Below, piece after piece: positions 24,153-32,891 of a stretch of DNA of 38,262 nt. Positions within the stretch are counted from its first letter, which is position 1. Every line of letters begins with the position of its first letter. The notes under the pieces were generated by a model. The model saw nothing but the letters and a program-made list of their open reading frames with translations, searched no databases and had not been told where the DNA came from. The position numbers and the translations under genes are program-made. Source of the DNA: Vulcanimicrobiota bacterium (GTDB lineage Bacteria > Vulcanimicrobiota > Vulcanimicrobiia > Vulcanimicrobiales > Vulcanimicrobiaceae); NCBI GenBank assembly GCA_003136355.1, contig PLED01000009.1:1-38262 (forward strand), read 5' to 3'.

Positions 24153-25609
24153 ACCGCGACCGTACCCTTAGCGGCGTGAGCGGTCGCACGTTCGTACGCA
24201 TGTGCGGCACCGAGCAGCTTCGCTTCTTCGAAGAGCGGCGCGGCCAGCTGCAATCCCATTGGAAGCGCCGGTGTGCCGGCGTACCCGCACGGAACCGAGA
24301 GCGCGGGCAAACCGGCCAGCGACATCGGTATCGTGTAGTAATCCATCATGTACATGCTGTACGGATCGCTCTTGGAGTCGAATTCAAACGCGGGGCTGCT
24401 TGCAGCGGGCGCCGCGATCAGATCGCAGCGTTCGAACGCCTTCCGGAAATCTTGGGCGAACATCGTGCGCGCCTTCTGAGCTTTGACGTAATAGGCGTCA
24501 TAGTATCCGCTCGAAAGCGCGTATGTGCCGATCAGAATACGGCGCTTCACTTCGGCGCCAAAACCGGCCGCGCGAGTCTGCTCGTACATCTGTCCGACAT
24601 CGGCGCCGTCGACGCGTAATCCATAGCGGACTCCGTCGAACCTCGCCAAATTGCTGCTGCATTCGGCCGGCGCGATTAAATAATAGGTCGCCAGCCCGTA
24701 ATCCGCGGTCGGCAGTGCGACTTCAACGAGTTCCGCTCCGAGCCCGGCGAGTTCTTCATACGCCCGTTTGTAGAGCGCGTCGATTTCCGGGCCGAGCTTA
24801 GCGGTCTCAAACTCCTTGACGATGCCGATCCGCAGGCCTTTGAGATCGTCGCGCAGCGAAGATGCGGCCGGCTCGACCGGGCGATCGATGCTCGTGGAAT
24901 CCATGGGATCGTGCCCGGCCATGGCGTCGTAGGCCAGCGCCGCATCTTCAACGGTGCGCGTCAGCGGACCGATCTGGTCCAAACTCGACGCAAACGCGAT
25001 CAGGCCATAGCGCGATACGCGTCCGTACGTCGGCTTGAAACCGACGACGTTGCAGAACGCGCCAGGTTCGCGAATCGATCCGCCGGTATCGCTTCCCAAT
25101 CCGATCGCCGCCTCGAAAGCCGCGACGGCCGCGGCCGAGCCGCCCGAGCTGCCGCCCGGCACGCGTTTGAGGTCGTACGGATTGCGCGTCACGCCGAGCG
25201 CGCTGTTTTCGCACGAACTGCCCATCGCGAACTCGTCGAGATTCGACTTTCCAATCGGAATCGCGCCCGCGTCGAGCATGCGCTGAACGGCGGTCGCCGT
25301 GTAGGGTGCTATCCAGTTCTCTAAGATCTTGGACGCGGCGGTTGTCCGCGTCCCGGCCAAACACATGTTGTCTTTGACCGCGAGCGGGACGCCTGCAAGC
25401 GGCAACCTTTCACCCGCTGCCACGCGCTCGTCAACATGCTGCGCCTGTTGGCGCGCGCGATCGTGCAGCCGCGTGAGATAACATCCCAGCCGGTCGTCGA
25501 CTTCATCGACCCGGGCCAGCACCGCCTCGGTCACATCGCGTGCGGAAATGCGCTTGGCGCTCACGTCGCGCACGATATCGGCCGCCGATCGTTTGACGAT
25601 GTCGTTCAC
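24149..25609 (-). CDS. gatA: Asp/Glu-tRNA(Asn/Gln) amidotransferase subunit A (glutaminase)
   Basis: A 486-aa amidase-signature enzyme that frees ammonia from glutamine for GatB. The Ser-cisSer-Lys triad is complete: Lys79 (AVKDN), Ser154 (PGGSSGGSAAAVAA) and Ser178 (SDTGGSIREPG). GTG 25609 is chosen because it overlaps the gatC stop by 4 bp (GTGA) and fits the family N-terminus; the frame is open further upstream to 25693 but that part overlaps gatC. Confidence 0.97.
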   Translation of the reverse strand: MNDIVKRSAADIVRDVSAKRISARDVTEAVLARVDEVDDRLGCYLTRLHDRARQQAQHVDERVAAGERLPLAGVPLAVKDNMCLAGTRTTAASKILENWIAPYTATAVQRMLDAGAIPIGKSNLDEFAMGSSCENSALGVTRNPYDLKRVPGGSSGGSAAAVAAFEAAIGLGSDTGGSIREPGAFCNVVGFKPTYGRVSRYGLIAFASSLDQIGPLTRTVEDAALAYDAMAGHDPMDSTSIDRPVEPAASSLRDDLKGLRIGIVKEFETAKLGPEIDALYKRAYEELAGLGAELVEVALPTADYGLATYYLIAPAECSSNLARFDGVRYGLRVDGADVGQMYEQTRAAGFGAEVKRRILIGTYALSSGYYDAYYVKAQKARTMFAQDFRKAFERCDLIAAPAASSPAFEFDSKSDPYSMYMMDYYTIPMSLAGLPALSVPCGYAGTPALPMGLQLAAPLFEEAKLLGAAHAYERATAHAAKGTVAV

Positions 25610-25899
25610 GGTTCGGCGATGATCTTTGGAACGCGGAAAAACGCGCCTTGGCGCTGCGGTGCCATCGACAACACCGTTTCGCGGTCCAAGCACGGTCCGG
25701 CTTCGTCGGAACGCTCGACGTTTGTGGATTCGACGACTTGCGCGGTCGCCGGCACGGCGGACGTTTCCAATTCGGAGAGCACGTTGACGTGCTCGAGCAG
25801 ATCGCCCAACTGCTTACCGAAGCGTTCGACTTCGTCTTGCGTGAGCGCGATCCGCGCGAGTTTTGCAACGTACCGGACGTCTATTTTATCAGATGCCAC
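25606..25899 (-). CDS. gatC: Asp/Glu-tRNA(Asn/Gln) amidotransferase subunit C
   Basis: A 97-aa belt protein that stabilises the GatA-GatB contact. Typical sequence: VRYVAKLARIALTQDEVERF, LGDLLEHVNVLSELET and the closing FFRVPKII. It starts with GTG 25899 behind GAGG and lies 7 bp after the methyltransferase gene. The order gatC-gatA-gatB with 4-bp overlaps is the common bacterial layout. Confidence 0.95.
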   Translation of the reverse strand: MASDKIDVRYVAKLARIALTQDEVERFGKQLGDLLEHVNVLSELETSAVPATAQVVESTNVERSDEAGPCLDRETVLSMAPQRQGAFFRVPKIIAEP

Positions 25900-25906
25900 G
25901 CCTACC

Positions 25907-27250
25907 TCAGGAAAGGGCGAGCAGCGCCAGCGTCTCGACGTGTCCCGTTTGCGGAAACATGTCGAACGGCTGCACCTCGCCGGGGCCGTATCCTTTGGCG
26001 GCCAGAAACTTCAAATCCCGGGCGAGCGTGGCCGGATCGCACGACAGGTACCAAATCGCGGGGATTCGCCGGGCGGCGATTGCGGCGAGCGCGCGTTGCT
26101 CGCAGCCCTTGCGCGGCGGATCCAAAAACACCGCCTCGGTTCCGGCGACGTCCTTCGCCATGGCCGGGTGGGTGAGCGCGTGCTCTACCGTGCTCGTGTG
26201 AAAGCGCGCCTTAGCGGCAAGCCCGTTGAGCGCCGCATTTTCGCGAGCCTCGGCAACGGCGAGCGCGTTCTCCTCGATCCCCAAAACCGTCGAGCCGCGC
26301 TTCGCGAAATACAGCGCAAACGCACCCGCGCCGCAGTACAGATCGAGGATGCGCAGCGGCCGTTTCAGCAGCGGATCGAGCCGTTCCAAAATACGCTCGA
26401 GGATCTCGACATTGACCTGAAAGAACGAGCCCGACGACACCCGGTAGCGCAAGCCGCCCATCGATTCTTCGATTGTGGCAGAACCTGTAAGCGTACGCTG
26501 CCTGCGCCCGAGAATTGCATTCGAACCGGAGAGATCGTAGGAGTTCGTGAGGCCCGAAATCTTCTCGAGTTTGGCTGAAATTTGCGGCGCTTTCGCCTTT
26601 AACGTCTCATCGGGTCGATCGGTCGTGAACGTCACGACGACCTCACCCGTAGCCTGCGCGGTTCGCGCGACGACGTGGCGCGCGCGCTCGAAGGCATCGG
26701 CGGTTTCCGGTTCCGCCTTCGCTGCGTTCAGCCGCGATATTTGCGCGTCCAGTCTCGGTAACACGATTGGACAGCCATCGATTTGGACCACATCGTGCGA
26801 CCGCTGCTTGTAGAAACCCACGCGTTCGCACGACCGGTCCACAACCAGCGACATCTTGTTACGGTACGCGCGCGGGTTCCGCATGCCGGTGGTTTCCGCG
26901 ACGGCAATATCAGCGAAGCCGCCGATGCGAACGAGCGCGTTGCGAACGACGTCACGTTTCCAGGCCAGCTGCGCCGGATAGACGAGGTGCTGCAGCTGAC
27001 AACCGCCGCACTCGCCAAAGACCGGACAGAACGGCGCGACCCGGTCGCTCGACGTTTCGAGAATCGTCAGCAGTTGCGCGACGGCATATTTCGGCTTGAC
27101 CGACGTGATGCGTACGCGCGCGCGCTCTTTCGGCAGCGGGCCGAAGCAGAAAAGGACGATGCCGCCGGCGCGCCCGACCGCTTGGCCGTTGGCGAGGACG
27201 TCGGTGAACGCGAGTTCGAGTTCGGAGCCGGGGCTAACGCTGATCGTCAA
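25907..27250 (-). CDS. 23S rRNA/tRNA (uracil-C5)-methyltransferase, RumA/TrmA family
   Basis: A 447-aa SAM-dependent enzyme that makes 5-methyluridine in RNA. An N-terminal TRAM-like domain (about 8-60) is followed by four Cys for a 4Fe-4S cluster: Cys75, Cys81, Cys84 (FCPVFGECGGCQLQH) and Cys160 (DGCP). The catalytic domain has FFQVN, DLYCGAGAFAL (SAM site), FLDPPRKGC, the nucleophile region YLSCDPATLARDL and DMFPQTGHVETLALL at the end. The Fe-S cluster favours the rRNA (RlmD or RlmCD-like) over the TrmA role, but the exact uridine is not predictable. The start is TTG 27250, overlapping the end of the small gene upstream by 17 bp. Confidence 0.92.
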   Translation of the reverse strand: MTISVSPGSELELAFTDVLANGQAVGRAGGIVLFCFGPLPKERARVRITSVKPKYAVAQLLTILETSSDRVAPFCPVFGECGGCQLQHLVYPAQLAWKRDVVRNALVRIGGFADIAVAETTGMRNPRAYRNKMSLVVDRSCERVGFYKQRSHDVVQIDGCPIVLPRLDAQISRLNAAKAEPETADAFERARHVVARTAQATGEVVVTFTTDRPDETLKAKAPQISAKLEKISGLTNSYDLSGSNAILGRRQRTLTGSATIEESMGGLRYRVSSGSFFQVNVEILERILERLDPLLKRPLRILDLYCGAGAFALYFAKRGSTVLGIEENALAVAEARENAALNGLAAKARFHTSTVEHALTHPAMAKDVAGTEAVFLDPPRKGCEQRALAAIAARRIPAIWYLSCDPATLARDLKFLAAKGYGPGEVQPFDMFPQTGHVETLALLALS

Positions 27251-27440
27251 GCGTTTTGAGAAGTTGGTTTGCCTCGTCGATCAGTTGTTGAATGCGCCGG
27301 CTCGTGGGATCGGCCGGCCGCCGCGAAATCGCGGCGCGTATCAGCGCGAATGCAAGCGCGGCCGACAGCCCCGCAACGCCGACCCAAACGAGCGTGCGCG
27401 TCATGCTGCCGTCACGTTTTCCGTGCGATCCGTCGTTCAT
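27234..27440 (-). CDS. Small single-pass membrane protein (68 aa)
   Basis: A short protein from ATG 27440. It has a polar start, one transmembrane helix (about 14-35, LVWVGVAGLSAALAFALIRA), then a basic stop-transfer stretch (RRPADPTSRR) and a helical tail (IQQLIDEANQLLKTLDDQR). No family is recognised. It overlaps the start of the uracil-methyltransferase gene by 17 bp and so could be the first gene of the run leading into gatCAB. An upstream ATG at 27470 is possible. Confidence 0.55.
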   Translation of the reverse strand: MNDGSHGKRDGSMTRTLVWVGVAGLSAALAFALIRAAISRRPADPTSRRIQQLIDEANQLLKTLDDQR

Positions 27441-27548
27441 ATCGATCTCGTCTATTGGCTGCGCGTGCATCGAGTCGGCTGTGCTCCCTTGGCTTGCTCT
27501 TCGTCACCGTTATGAGGAATGTCTTTTCGCGCCACGGAAGTCGCCTAG

Positions 27549-28361
27549 ATGAAGTTGGCAGCATTGCTGCTTGCCGCGGCCGTTACGTTGATACCCACTT
27601 CGGGGCCCGTAGTTTCGGTGGCCTACGCCGCGTCACTGGTGGCCGTGATGGAGGGATCGGTCGCGCGAACTTTCGACTCGCGCACCGGGCTGCGCTTCGC
27701 GGGCGAAGCCAAAGGAAGCCGCGTGCTCGCGAACTTGATTCGCGCGGGTTTACGCGATCCGGATATTTTCATCAGCGCCGACCCGGCGCTCTTCAAAGGC
27801 CTCGTTCGATCGTATACCGTCTTCGGATAGGCTCGAATGGTCGTGGCTTACTCTACACAGTCCGCGCGCGCGCAACTTTTTGCCGGCGCCGCGAAGGGCA
27901 AAATCTCTCTTTTGGATGCGCAGATCACGCCCGGGGTGCGCGTGGGTCGCACCGACCCCGCCATCGATCCGAAGGGCGCCCGCACGGTGCGCGTCATTCA
28001 GCTGCTCGGACAGCGCTTCCACCGAGCGGATCTCGCCCGGAGGCTTCTGGAAAACGCGCGCGAGTTTCCCGAGGAAGACCTTGCCGTGCGCGTCCAGACC
28101 GGCGAGCTCGACGCGGGCTTCTTCTACTCGACCGAGACGGCGCCGATGGGTTTACGGACCATCGAGCTGCCCGCCGGGACGAATCTCGCGAACGATATCG
28201 CGTTTGGGATTGCCGTCTTGGAGCACGCTCCGCACCCTCAAAACGCACAGACTTTCTTGAGCTTCATCCTGTACGGTCAAGGCAAGCATATCTTGGAGTC
28301 CGCGGGACTGCACTTCTTCAAATCATTGCGGGTCGTCGCCATGCCGGCGGCTTCCCAGTAA
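27549..28361 (+). pseudogene. Molybdate/tungstate ABC transporter substrate-binding protein, split by one in-frame TAG
   Basis: Two pieces in the same reading frame, 27549-27830 and 27837-28361, together about 270 residues, make one ModA/WtpA-type periplasmic oxyanion-binding protein. The first has a signal peptide (about 1-27), VMEGSVARTF and PDIFISADPAL. The second has ARMVVAYSTQSARAQL, VGRTDPAIDPKGART and the hinge GELDAGFFYSTE. The only interruption is TAG at 27828, between VFG and ARMVVAYS, where one residue would be expected; TCG to TAG would do it. It may be a nonsense mutation, a base error, or, less likely, read through. No ModB/ModC genes lie nearby. Confidence 0.8.
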
Positions 28362-28382
28362 AGGAACAGCTCGAACCTGAAA

Positions 28383-29189
28383 TTGAGACCACGGCGCGAC
28401 CGCGCACAGCGGTTCTTATTTTGGGCCTTTCTTTTCTCGATCGCTTTCCATCTCATCGCAGGTCCGCTCCTGACATGGCTCTTGCGCGCGCGTTTCGTCG
28501 CCGGCGCGCAGCAGCTTCAGCCGGTCGAAACGATCTCGGTAACGTCGAGCGCGATTCGCATGGAGCGCCGCCCGAAAGCGCAGCACCCTTCGGTCCGGCC
28601 GCCCGCGGCACAGCCGGCGCCTCGCGCCATCGCCCGGGCTCAGCCCGCGCAGGCCCCGCACCGGGAACTCGCGCGAATAACGCCACGCGCCATCATCAGC
28701 GTGCCGCGCGTAAGCGCCCGGAACGAAACGCAAACGCCGAGCTTCAGTCAACAGTTAGCAAAACAGCAAGTTGCCTTTACTCAAACGATCGCGCGGCTGC
28801 GAGAAGAAAATAATCCCGTTGCCGGCGCGGCACAACCCGTTACCGTTTCTCCGGCGAAACGCTACACGAACAACTTTTCGGGCAGTATCGGCTCACCGGA
28901 CATCGGAGAAGGCATTCTTTATCCGACACAATCGTGGCAAGTAGGGCCGTGGGATTATTACTATGTGCGTTATTGGGTGCTCTATCCGGATGGAACCAGC
29001 GAAACGGGAACCGTGCCGTGGCCCGTTCGCTTTCCGCGATCGCTGGATCCGATCAAACTCGGATGGCGCAGCATGCCGCTTCCCGGCCCGGAACCGGGTT
29101 ACGTTTTGCCGCCCGATGCGAACCCGCATCCGCTCGTGGCTTTTTGTTACGCGCATCGCTTCTCGTCGTGCCCCGTCGCCCACGAATAG
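28383..29189 (+). CDS. TonB-like protein: one membrane anchor, proline-rich linker, novel C-terminal domain
   Basis: A 268-aa protein starting at TTG 28383, 21 bp after the binding-protein frame. Basic N-terminus, one helix (about 11-33, FLFWAFLFSIAFHLIAGPLLTW), then a Pro/Ala/Gln/Arg-rich stretch (about 60-115) like the periplasm-spanning linker of TonB, then a coiled segment and an aromatic-rich C-terminal region (PWDYYYVRYWVLYPDG) with two Cys. The C-terminal part is not recognisably the TonB_C domain, so function in outer-membrane uptake is only suggested by layout and by the neighbouring oxyanion-binding protein. Its stop is flush with the dnaE2 stop on the other strand. Confidence 0.65.
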   Translation: MRPRRDRAQRFLFWAFLFSIAFHLIAGPLLTWLLRARFVAGAQQLQPVETISVTSSAIRMERRPKAQHPSVRPPAAQPAPRAIARAQPAQAPHRELARITPRAIISVPRVSARNETQTPSFSQQLAKQQVAFTQTIARLREENNPVAGAAQPVTVSPAKRYTNNFSGSIGSPDIGEGILYPTQSWQVGPWDYYYVRYWVLYPDGTSETGTVPWPVRFPRSLDPIKLGWRSMPLPGPEPGYVLPPDANPHPLVAFCYAHRFSSCPVAHE

Positions 29190-32100
29190 CTACTGAAAGT
29201 TTCGCGACCGCACTCCGCTCACGACGTCGCTCGCATCGAAACTCCAGACTTTGCGCGCGAGCACGTCGATGCAGCCGCCCTGCTTCTGCAGCTTGCCTTC
29301 GACGATAACGGTCATCGATTGACGGATCGTGCGCCGGTAGCGTTCGTAGACGTCGGGCCGGACGATGACGTTCACCAAACCCGTTTCGTCCTCGAGCGTT
29401 AAGAAAACAAAACCCTTCGCAGTGCCCGGACGCTGTCGCGTGATCACCAGGCCGCCGACTTTACAGACGCGGTTGTCGGGCATCTCCGCCAAGCGGGCGG
29501 CGGGAATAACGTGCTCCTTTTCGAGCTCGGCGCGCATGTGCGCGATCGGTTGAACGTTCGCCGAGATGCCGGTCGACCAGAGGTCGAACGCCGTCTCTTG
29601 CCGCGCCGAGATTGCTGCGAAGCGCGCCGCCGGTTCGTCGATGTCCATCAGGCGGCCGAGTTCGCCGCGCGTCTCGCGTTCGTCCAATCCGCGTAACGCC
29701 CACATCGCCTCACGGCGCGAGGCAAACCACGGATCGAAAGCGCCCGCGACCGCCAGGTTTTCGATCGCTTCTTTTTCGAGCTGCGTGCGCAGCGCGAGAT
29801 CGCGCAGGTCCGCAAACGGCCCTTGGACCAGCGCACCTTGCAAACGCTCGCGCTGCGCTTCACCCAAGCCGCGAATCACGTGGAAGCCTAGCCGCAGCGC
29901 ACCCTGCGGATCCACAAAACTCCAAAACTCGCTGGCATTCACCGCGACGGGCTTTACCGCGACGCCATGGCGGCGCGCGTCGTTGACGAGCACTTCGGTG
30001 GAATAAAAACCCATCGGCTGGACGTTAAGGATCGCCGCGGCAAATACGGCCGGGTGATGACATTTGAGGTACGCCGACTCATAAGCGAGCAGCGCGAAAC
30101 TGGCCGCGTGCGATTCGGGGAAACCGTAGTCGGCAAACCCTTCGAGCATGTGGAAGAGCTGCTCGGCGGCGGCGCGATCGATGCCGTTCTCGACCATGCC
30201 TTCGACGAGCTTTGGATAGAGTTCGCGCATGCGCTCGTGCGAGCGTTTATGTCCCATCGCGCGGCGCAAACGGTCCGCTTCGGCCGGAGAAAAGCCCGCC
30301 GCTTCGACCGCCATGCGCATGCCCTGTTCTTGAAAGAGTGGGACGCCCAGCGTGCGCTCGAGCACGGGTTTGAGTTTAGGATGCGGATACGTCACCGCTT
30401 CCGCGCCGGAACGCCGCCGCAAAAACGGATGGATCATCTGCCCCTGGATGGGACCGGGCCGGATGATCGCGACCTGCATGACGATATCGTAAAAACAGGC
30501 CGGTTTCATGCGCGGCAGCATCGACTGCTGCGCGCGCGACTCGATTTGAAAGACGCCGATCGTATCGGCCTTTTGGATCATCGCATATGTCGCGCGATCG
30601 TCTTGCGGGATCGTATGCAGTTTGAGGCGCTCGCCGCTCACCCGTTCGTGAATCGCAAACGCTTCGCGCAAGAGTGACAGCATGCCCAATCCGAGCAAGT
30701 CGATCTTGATCAGCCCCAAGTCTTGCAGATCGTCTTTATCCCACTGCACGATGGTGCGGTCGCGCATGGTGGCCCATTCCACCGGGGCCACGCGCACGAG
30801 CGGATCGCGCGTGATCACCATGCCGCCCGAATGGATTCCCATGTGGCGCGGAAAGCCGTCGATGCGGCGGCACAACGCAAAAAGACGTTCGCCCAGCTCT
30901 CCCTCGAGGGGCGCTTTCAGATGCGGGTCGGGATTGTCGCCGTAATCGCGATCGGCAAAGCCGTGATAGTCGTGCGCGTGCCCGAGCTCAGGTTTTGCGG
31001 CGACGCCTCTTGGCGGGGGAACCTTTCGACTACCCCCTTCGGACGGCTCAGGATTATCTACACCCGTGGCGCCGGCCAGCGATTCGCGCGCATCGTACTC
31101 GCGCGCGACGGCGTCGACTTGCGCGAGCGTCAGGCCGATCGCTTTCCCGACGTCTCGAATGGCCGAACGCGTATGGTAGGTAACCACCTCTGCCGCCATC
31201 GCGGCGTGCGTGCGTCCGTAACGCTTGTAGACGTATTGAAGGACTTTCTCGCGATCTTGATGCGCGAAATCGACGTCGATATCGGGAATCTCTTGCCGCC
31301 CTTCCGACATGAAGCGCTCAAAGAGCAGGTTCATGCCGATCGGATCGACCGCGGTGATGCCGAGTGCGTAACAGACTGCAGAATTGGCCGCCGAACCGCG
31401 CCCCTGGCAGAGCACGCCCAGTTCGCCGGCGGCGCGCACGATGTCCCAGACGATCAAAAAGTATCCGGCAAGATCGGCTTTGGCGATCATCCCCAGTTCG
31501 TATTCGAGTTGGCGTTCGACGGTCGAATCGAACGGCGTTGTGTATCGCTCAGCCGCGCCGCGATAGACGAGTTCGCGCAAATAGCTTTGCCGCGTGTAGC
31601 ATTGCGCGACCGGGAAGATCGGAAATTGACCCGTCAGGCGTTCGAGCCGGAAGGCGCAGCGTTCCGCAATCGCGAGCGTATTGTCGAGCGCCTGCGGGTA
31701 GCCTTCGAATATCTGCGCCATCATCCGTGGCGCCTTCACGTAATGTTCGGCGTTTGGGCGAAGCACCGCGTCTTCGCGCGCCTGTGCGAGCGTCGTTTTC
31801 GCTTTAACGCAAAAGAGGACGTCGGCCAAGCGCGCGCCTTCTTTGGTTGCGTAAAAGACCCCGTTGGTTGCGACGCACGGAATATCAAAGTGGCGCGACA
31901 GCTCGAGCGTCTCCCGGCAAGCGCGTGCGTCGGCGGCGTGCAGGTGATGCTGCATCTCCAGAAAGAACGCCGGGCCGAAGCGCTCGCGCAAGACGGCAGC
32001 TTTTCGAGCGGCGGCATCACCACCGGCAAGGATCACCAAGCCGCCGGTACGGTTATCGAAATCCTCCAGCTGCAAGCGCGGATCGCCTTTGCTTCCGCGC

Positions 32101-32393
32101 AGTTGGGCGAGCGAGATCAGTTCGCAGAGATTGGCATATCCAAGGGCGTTTTCAACCAGCGCGACGATTCGATCGCCGTCGCCGAATGTGAGTTCGCTGC
32201 CGATAATTCCCGGAAGTTTGCGATCGGTCGCGGCTTTGCTGAAGCGCACCGCACCGTAGAGCCCATCGCGGTCGGTAAGCGCCAGCGCCGCCAGGCCGAG
32301 CGCGGCGGCGGCCTCGACCAGCTCTTCAGGATGCGACGACCCTTCGAGAAACGTGAAGTTGCTGTGCGCGTGCAGTTCGGCATAGCCGCGCAT
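29190..32393 (-). CDS. dnaE2: Error-prone DNA polymerase DnaE2 (translesion synthesis)
   Basis: A 1067-aa C-family polymerase that copies damaged DNA together with ImuA and ImuB. It begins with the PHP domain (YAELHAHSNFTFLEGSS, 4-20). The active-site aspartates are in PDIDVDF (370-376), with the third Asp in IKIDLLGLGML. QGRGSAANSAVCYALG, GVPLFQEQGMRMA and a C-terminal OB fold (about 965-1050) follow. Length is normal for DnaE2, which lacks the clamp tail of DnaE1. Residues about 446-463 are encoded by a palindromic repeat inserted in frame. The start ATG 32393 lies 3 bp after the preceding gene's stop. It is the last gene of the LexA-controlled operon. Confidence 0.96.
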   Translation of the reverse strand: MRGYAELHAHSNFTFLEGSSHPEELVEAAAALGLAALALTDRDGLYGAVRFSKAATDRKLPGIIGSELTFGDGDRIVALVENALGYANLCELISLAQLRGSKGDPRLQLEDFDNRTGGLVILAGGDAAARKAAVLRERFGPAFFLEMQHHLHAADARACRETLELSRHFDIPCVATNGVFYATKEGARLADVLFCVKAKTTLAQAREDAVLRPNAEHYVKAPRMMAQIFEGYPQALDNTLAIAERCAFRLERLTGQFPIFPVAQCYTRQSYLRELVYRGAAERYTTPFDSTVERQLEYELGMIAKADLAGYFLIVWDIVRAAGELGVLCQGRGSAANSAVCYALGITAVDPIGMNLLFERFMSEGRQEIPDIDVDFAHQDREKVLQYVYKRYGRTHAAMAAEVVTYHTRSAIRDVGKAIGLTLAQVDAVAREYDARESLAGATGVDNPEPSEGGSRKVPPPRGVAAKPELGHAHDYHGFADRDYGDNPDPHLKAPLEGELGERLFALCRRIDGFPRHMGIHSGGMVITRDPLVRVAPVEWATMRDRTIVQWDKDDLQDLGLIKIDLLGLGMLSLLREAFAIHERVSGERLKLHTIPQDDRATYAMIQKADTIGVFQIESRAQQSMLPRMKPACFYDIVMQVAIIRPGPIQGQMIHPFLRRRSGAEAVTYPHPKLKPVLERTLGVPLFQEQGMRMAVEAAGFSPAEADRLRRAMGHKRSHERMRELYPKLVEGMVENGIDRAAAEQLFHMLEGFADYGFPESHAASFALLAYESAYLKCHHPAVFAAAILNVQPMGFYSTEVLVNDARRHGVAVKPVAVNASEFWSFVDPQGALRLGFHVIRGLGEAQRERLQGALVQGPFADLRDLALRTQLEKEAIENLAVAGAFDPWFASRREAMWALRGLDERETRGELGRLMDIDEPAARFAAISARQETAFDLWSTGISANVQPIAHMRAELEKEHVIPAARLAEMPDNRVCKVGGLVITRQRPGTAKGFVFLTLEDETGLVNVIVRPDVYERYRRTIRQSMTVIVEGKLQKQGGCIDVLARKVWSFDASDVVSGVRSRNFQ
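31023..31055 (-). repeat. Palindromic interspersed repeat read in frame inside dnaE2 (worn copy)
   Basis: On the minus strand ATCCTGAGCC (31054-31045) is followed after about 13 nt by AGTCGAAAGG (31031-31022), the same frame as the intergenic repeat at 6361-6401 but with a changed centre. It encodes DNPEPSEGGSRK within a Pro/Gly-rich insert, next to the conserved segment GFPRHMGIHSGG. Confidence 0.55.
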
Positions 32394-32396
32394 CGG

Positions 32397-32891
32397 CTAG
32401 CGCGCGAGCCACGCGCTCAACATCGCGAGGTCCAGCCGCGCAAGCAACTGCGGACAGGCTTGGGAACAGACATGAATCTCGCGCAGCTGCGAGCGCATTT
32501 GCTCGCGCGAACTGCGGAAATACTCGTCGATGATCGGATGGGCCAAAAACAGTTCGTTCTTGACCCGCAAACTTTTGAAACGCCGGTGGGCAAACCGCTC
32601 GGCCGGCGGGTCTCCCACAAAACAGGCGCGCAGCTTCAGCCTTCCTTTATAAGCGGGCTGCAATTCCCGGATCCGCCGCATCGGATGCTCCGAGTAGCCA
32701 ATTTTCGTGAGAAAATTGGCCCCCACGAGACGAACGGGCGTAGGATCTCCCATGATCTCGAGCAGGTAGATGAACCCGTAGTTGAAGCCGGCTAATTCTT
32801 CGAGCAGCGAAAGCATGTGCGACGTGCGCGTGATCTCGCCGCTGCGCAGCCATTCCCACGCCACGCTTTGAAAGCGTAGACAGTCAGTCAT
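32397..32891 (-). CDS. GIY-YIG-related (T5orf172/Mug113-like) protein in the mutasome operon
   Basis: A 164-aa protein whose middle matches the T5orf172/Mug113 branch of the GIY-YIG nuclease fold: GFIYLLE (39-45) in place of GIY, KIGYSEHPMRRIRELQ (63-78) in place of YIG plus the catalytic-type Arg, then AERFAHRRF (97-105) with Glu98 and His102, and KNELF (111-115). The first 35 residues are helical, with no known domain. ATG 32891 is chosen: it overlaps the imuB stop by 8 bp (ATGACTGA). The dnaE2 start is 3 bp after this gene's stop, so it is translated with the mutasome genes. DNA cleavage or structure binding is inferred from the fold; no known imu operon partner matches it. Confidence 0.75.
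   Translation of the reverse strand: MTDCLRFQSVAWEWLRSGEITRTSHMLSLLEELAGFNYGFIYLLEIMGDPTPVRLVGANFLTKIGYSEHPMRRIRELQPAYKGRLKLRACFVGDPPAERFAHRRFKSLRVKNELFLAHPIIDEYFRSSREQMRSQLREIHVCSQACPQLLARLDLAMLSAWLAR

Noticed and set aside
27828-27830. Amber codon as pyrrolysine or programmed recoding
   Set aside because: No pyl genes or recoding element are visible, and a substrate-binding protein is not a known user; a simple nonsense change or base error is more likely.
27269-28813. 514-codon plus-strand frame overlapping the split binding protein
   Set aside because: Arg-rich shadow frame; the other frame carries signal peptide and WtpA/ModA motifs.
30723-32795. 690-codon open frame on the plus strand opposite dnaE2
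   Set aside because: It runs through dnaE2 and the gene upstream, is rich in Arg/His/Phe as antisense frames are, and shows no domain.
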